From CAZPCZ01 sp964585225 (GTDB lineage: Bacteria; Patescibacteriota; Patescibacteriia; JACPHY01), in the NCBI GenBank assembly GCA_964585225.1, contig CAZPCZ010000020.1, forward strand, positions 1 to 19,329: DNA of 19,329 nucleotides, given 5' to 3'. The position numbers and the translations under genes were made by a program. The notes beneath the pieces are model-generated. The model made no database searches. It was not told where the DNA came from and saw only the letters and a list, made by a program, of their open reading frames with translations. Shown here in pieces: positions 18,597 to 19,329 of this stretch (its first letter is position 1; the number at the start of each line of letters is the position of its first letter).

Positions 18597-19329
18597 ATGC
18601 GAAGCCTGAAGAACGCCGCGCTGGTCGCGGCAACGGTCATGGCCGCGTTCGCGGCCTGCACGATCGACGCACGTGATCCCCAGCGGTTCGAGGGCACGCG
18701 CGTCCCGGGTGAAGGCGGAGGAGCATCCCCCGCTCCCGATGCGGCGGTCCCGACCGAGTGCGCATTGCACTCCGATTGCCCGAGCGGGCAGGCCTGCATG
18801 AACGGCCAGTGCGCCATGCTGGAACCCGAGGCGCCGGACGGTCCGATGGACATCGGACCGGACGCGGGAGCGGCAGCTCCCGACGCCGCGGAGTCCGAGA
18901 GCGAGGCCGAAGCCGAGGCCGAGCCGGATGCCGGAGCTCCGAGCGCCGATGGCGGTGTCGCGCCGGATGCCGAGTCGCCCGACGGTACGGAGTCCGAAGC
19001 CGAGTCCGAGAGCGAGGCCGAAGCCGAGGCCGAGCCGGATGCCGGAGCTCCGAGCGNNNNNNNNNNNNNNNNNNNNNNNNNNNNNNNNNNNNNNNNNNNN
19101 NNNNNNNNNNNNNNNNNNNNNNNNNNNNNNNNNNNNNNNNNNNNNNNNNNNNNNNNCCGATAGCGGTACGCCCGCGCCGGACGCCGGGCCACCCGACGCG
19201 GCGCCATTCGTGCCGTTGTCAGTGACCTCGGTCATCGAGGTGCCGGCAGGCGAGACCGTCGACGGCTCCGCGCGGTTCTGCTCGACCTTCGGCGGCGGCT
19301 GGGCCTGCGCGCCATTCGCGCTCGGGGGG
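18597..19329 (+). CDS. Lipoprotein with CxxFxGxWxC motif (copy 2), broken by an assembly gap, incomplete
   Basis: Signal peptide ending MAAFAAC (C21), then a cysteine motif CALHSDCPSGQACMNGQC (about 57-74), of a type I associate with myxobacterial and other deltaproteobacterial surface proteins (from memory, not searched). A Pro/Ala/Asp-rich low-complexity stalk follows with two copies of ESEAEAEAEPDAGAPS. 100 Ns interrupt it (19057-19156). After the gap one frame continues DSGTPAPDAGPPDAAPF and then AGETVDGSARFCSTFGGGWA with CAP, so the C-terminal domain matches the CxxFxGxWxC region of the 17973 gene. The frame across the gap is not defined because the gap length is conventional. The protein runs off the window's right edge. 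Strong SD AGGAGG 7 nt upstream. Function unknown; a stalked surface lipoprotein is inferred. Confidence 0.7.
18891..19056 (+). repeat. 55-bp direct repeats, period 111 bp, at the edge of the gap
   Basis: The 55 bp at 18891-18945 recur exactly at 19002-19056, where the gap starts. The period of 111 bp is 37 codons, so the repeat keeps the frame. The sequence resuming after the gap (CCGATAGCGGT) resembles what follows copy 1 (CCGATGGCGGT), so the gap lies inside further tandem copies. Confidence 0.85.
19057..19156. other. 100-N assembly gap
   Basis: Exactly 100 Ns, the usual placeholder for a gap of unknown length. It is flanked by tandem repeats, the most likely cause of the break. True length and reading frame across it are unknown. 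Confidence 0.97.

Noticed and set aside
18597..19329. Frameshift in the second lipoprotein between the two sides of the gap
   Set aside because: The frame changes by one across the 100 Ns, but the number of Ns is a convention, so no frameshift can be inferred.
16958..19329. Right-end block as a contaminating contig
   Set aside because: The lipoproteins look unlike CPR proteins, but the terminator stem matches the one at 1331-1359 and the sequence runs on without break from the CPR-like part, so contamination is not supported from the sequence alone.

Overview
The window is GC-rich bacterial chromosome (by eye well above 60% GC) and looks like a member of the Patescibacteria / Candidate Phyla Radiation (CPR). 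The grounds are several genes with no recognisable relatives outside that group, a small DUF5663-like protein, wordy low-complexity intergenic repeats ('CTACTGAAC', 'CGAATNNNCGAAT', 'TTGGAATTTGG'), many start codons without a Shine-Dalgarno (SD) sequence, and RNA genes without an encoded CCA. No lineage below that level is claimed. The assembly has one 100-N gap near the right end.

Layout. (1) 1-1371: tRNA-Asp(GTC) on the minus strand, then a PaaX-like regulator with a Cas2-like domain, bracketed by two copies of a 38-bp composite palindrome. (2) 1331-3420, minus: a three-gene operon for a membrane-anchored Ig-like protein, a small Ig-like protein and a proline-rich disordered protein. (3) 3541-5272, plus: a membrane-anchored lytic transglycosylase with LysM-like repeats, fired by a promoter whose two hexamers are identical to those of the divergent Ig-like operon. 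(4) 5271-9468, plus: a DUF5663-like protein, a 58-aa coiled-coil protein and a 1155-aa coiled-coil/membrane protein, ended by an 18-bp perfect hairpin. (5) 9485-11300, minus: ssrA (tmRNA), infC, rpmI, rplT in transcription order. (6) 11335-12242: a small coiled-coil gene (plus) and smpB (minus). (7) 12266-15957, plus: AI-2E-type permease, a single-pass membrane protein, a polytopic membrane protein and an HtrA-like protein that has lost its catalytic residues, tightly packed or overlapping. (8) 15958-16746: a repeat-rich promoter region and a Wzz-like protein. (9) 16755-16917: REP-like palindromes and a terminator. (10) 16958-end, plus: a secreted 10-cysteine protein and two paralogous lipoproteins, the second broken by the gap.

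Two functional themes dominate. One is translation: tRNA, IF3, L35, L20 and the complete trans-translation pair (ssrA plus smpB) within about 2.8 kb. The other is the cell envelope: transglycosylase, Ig-like proteins, permease, pseudoprotease, Wzz-like protein and lipoproteins. Start sites fall into two classes. The Ig-like operon, the transglycosylase and the right-end secreted/lipoprotein genes have strong SD sequences, while the core and CPR-type genes have none and several appear leaderless or nearly so. The terminators of the Ig-like operon and of the first lipoprotein share the same stem, which ties these distant accessory blocks to one genome.

The most unusual items are the palindrome-bracketed PaaX/Cas2-like gene, the interleaved A-B-A'-B' repeats between two small genes, the basic 27-residue tmRNA tag ending in AFA, the tmRNA 3' end buried in a competing hairpin, the pseudoprotease, and the lipoprotein pair sharing a CxxFxGxWxC motif.
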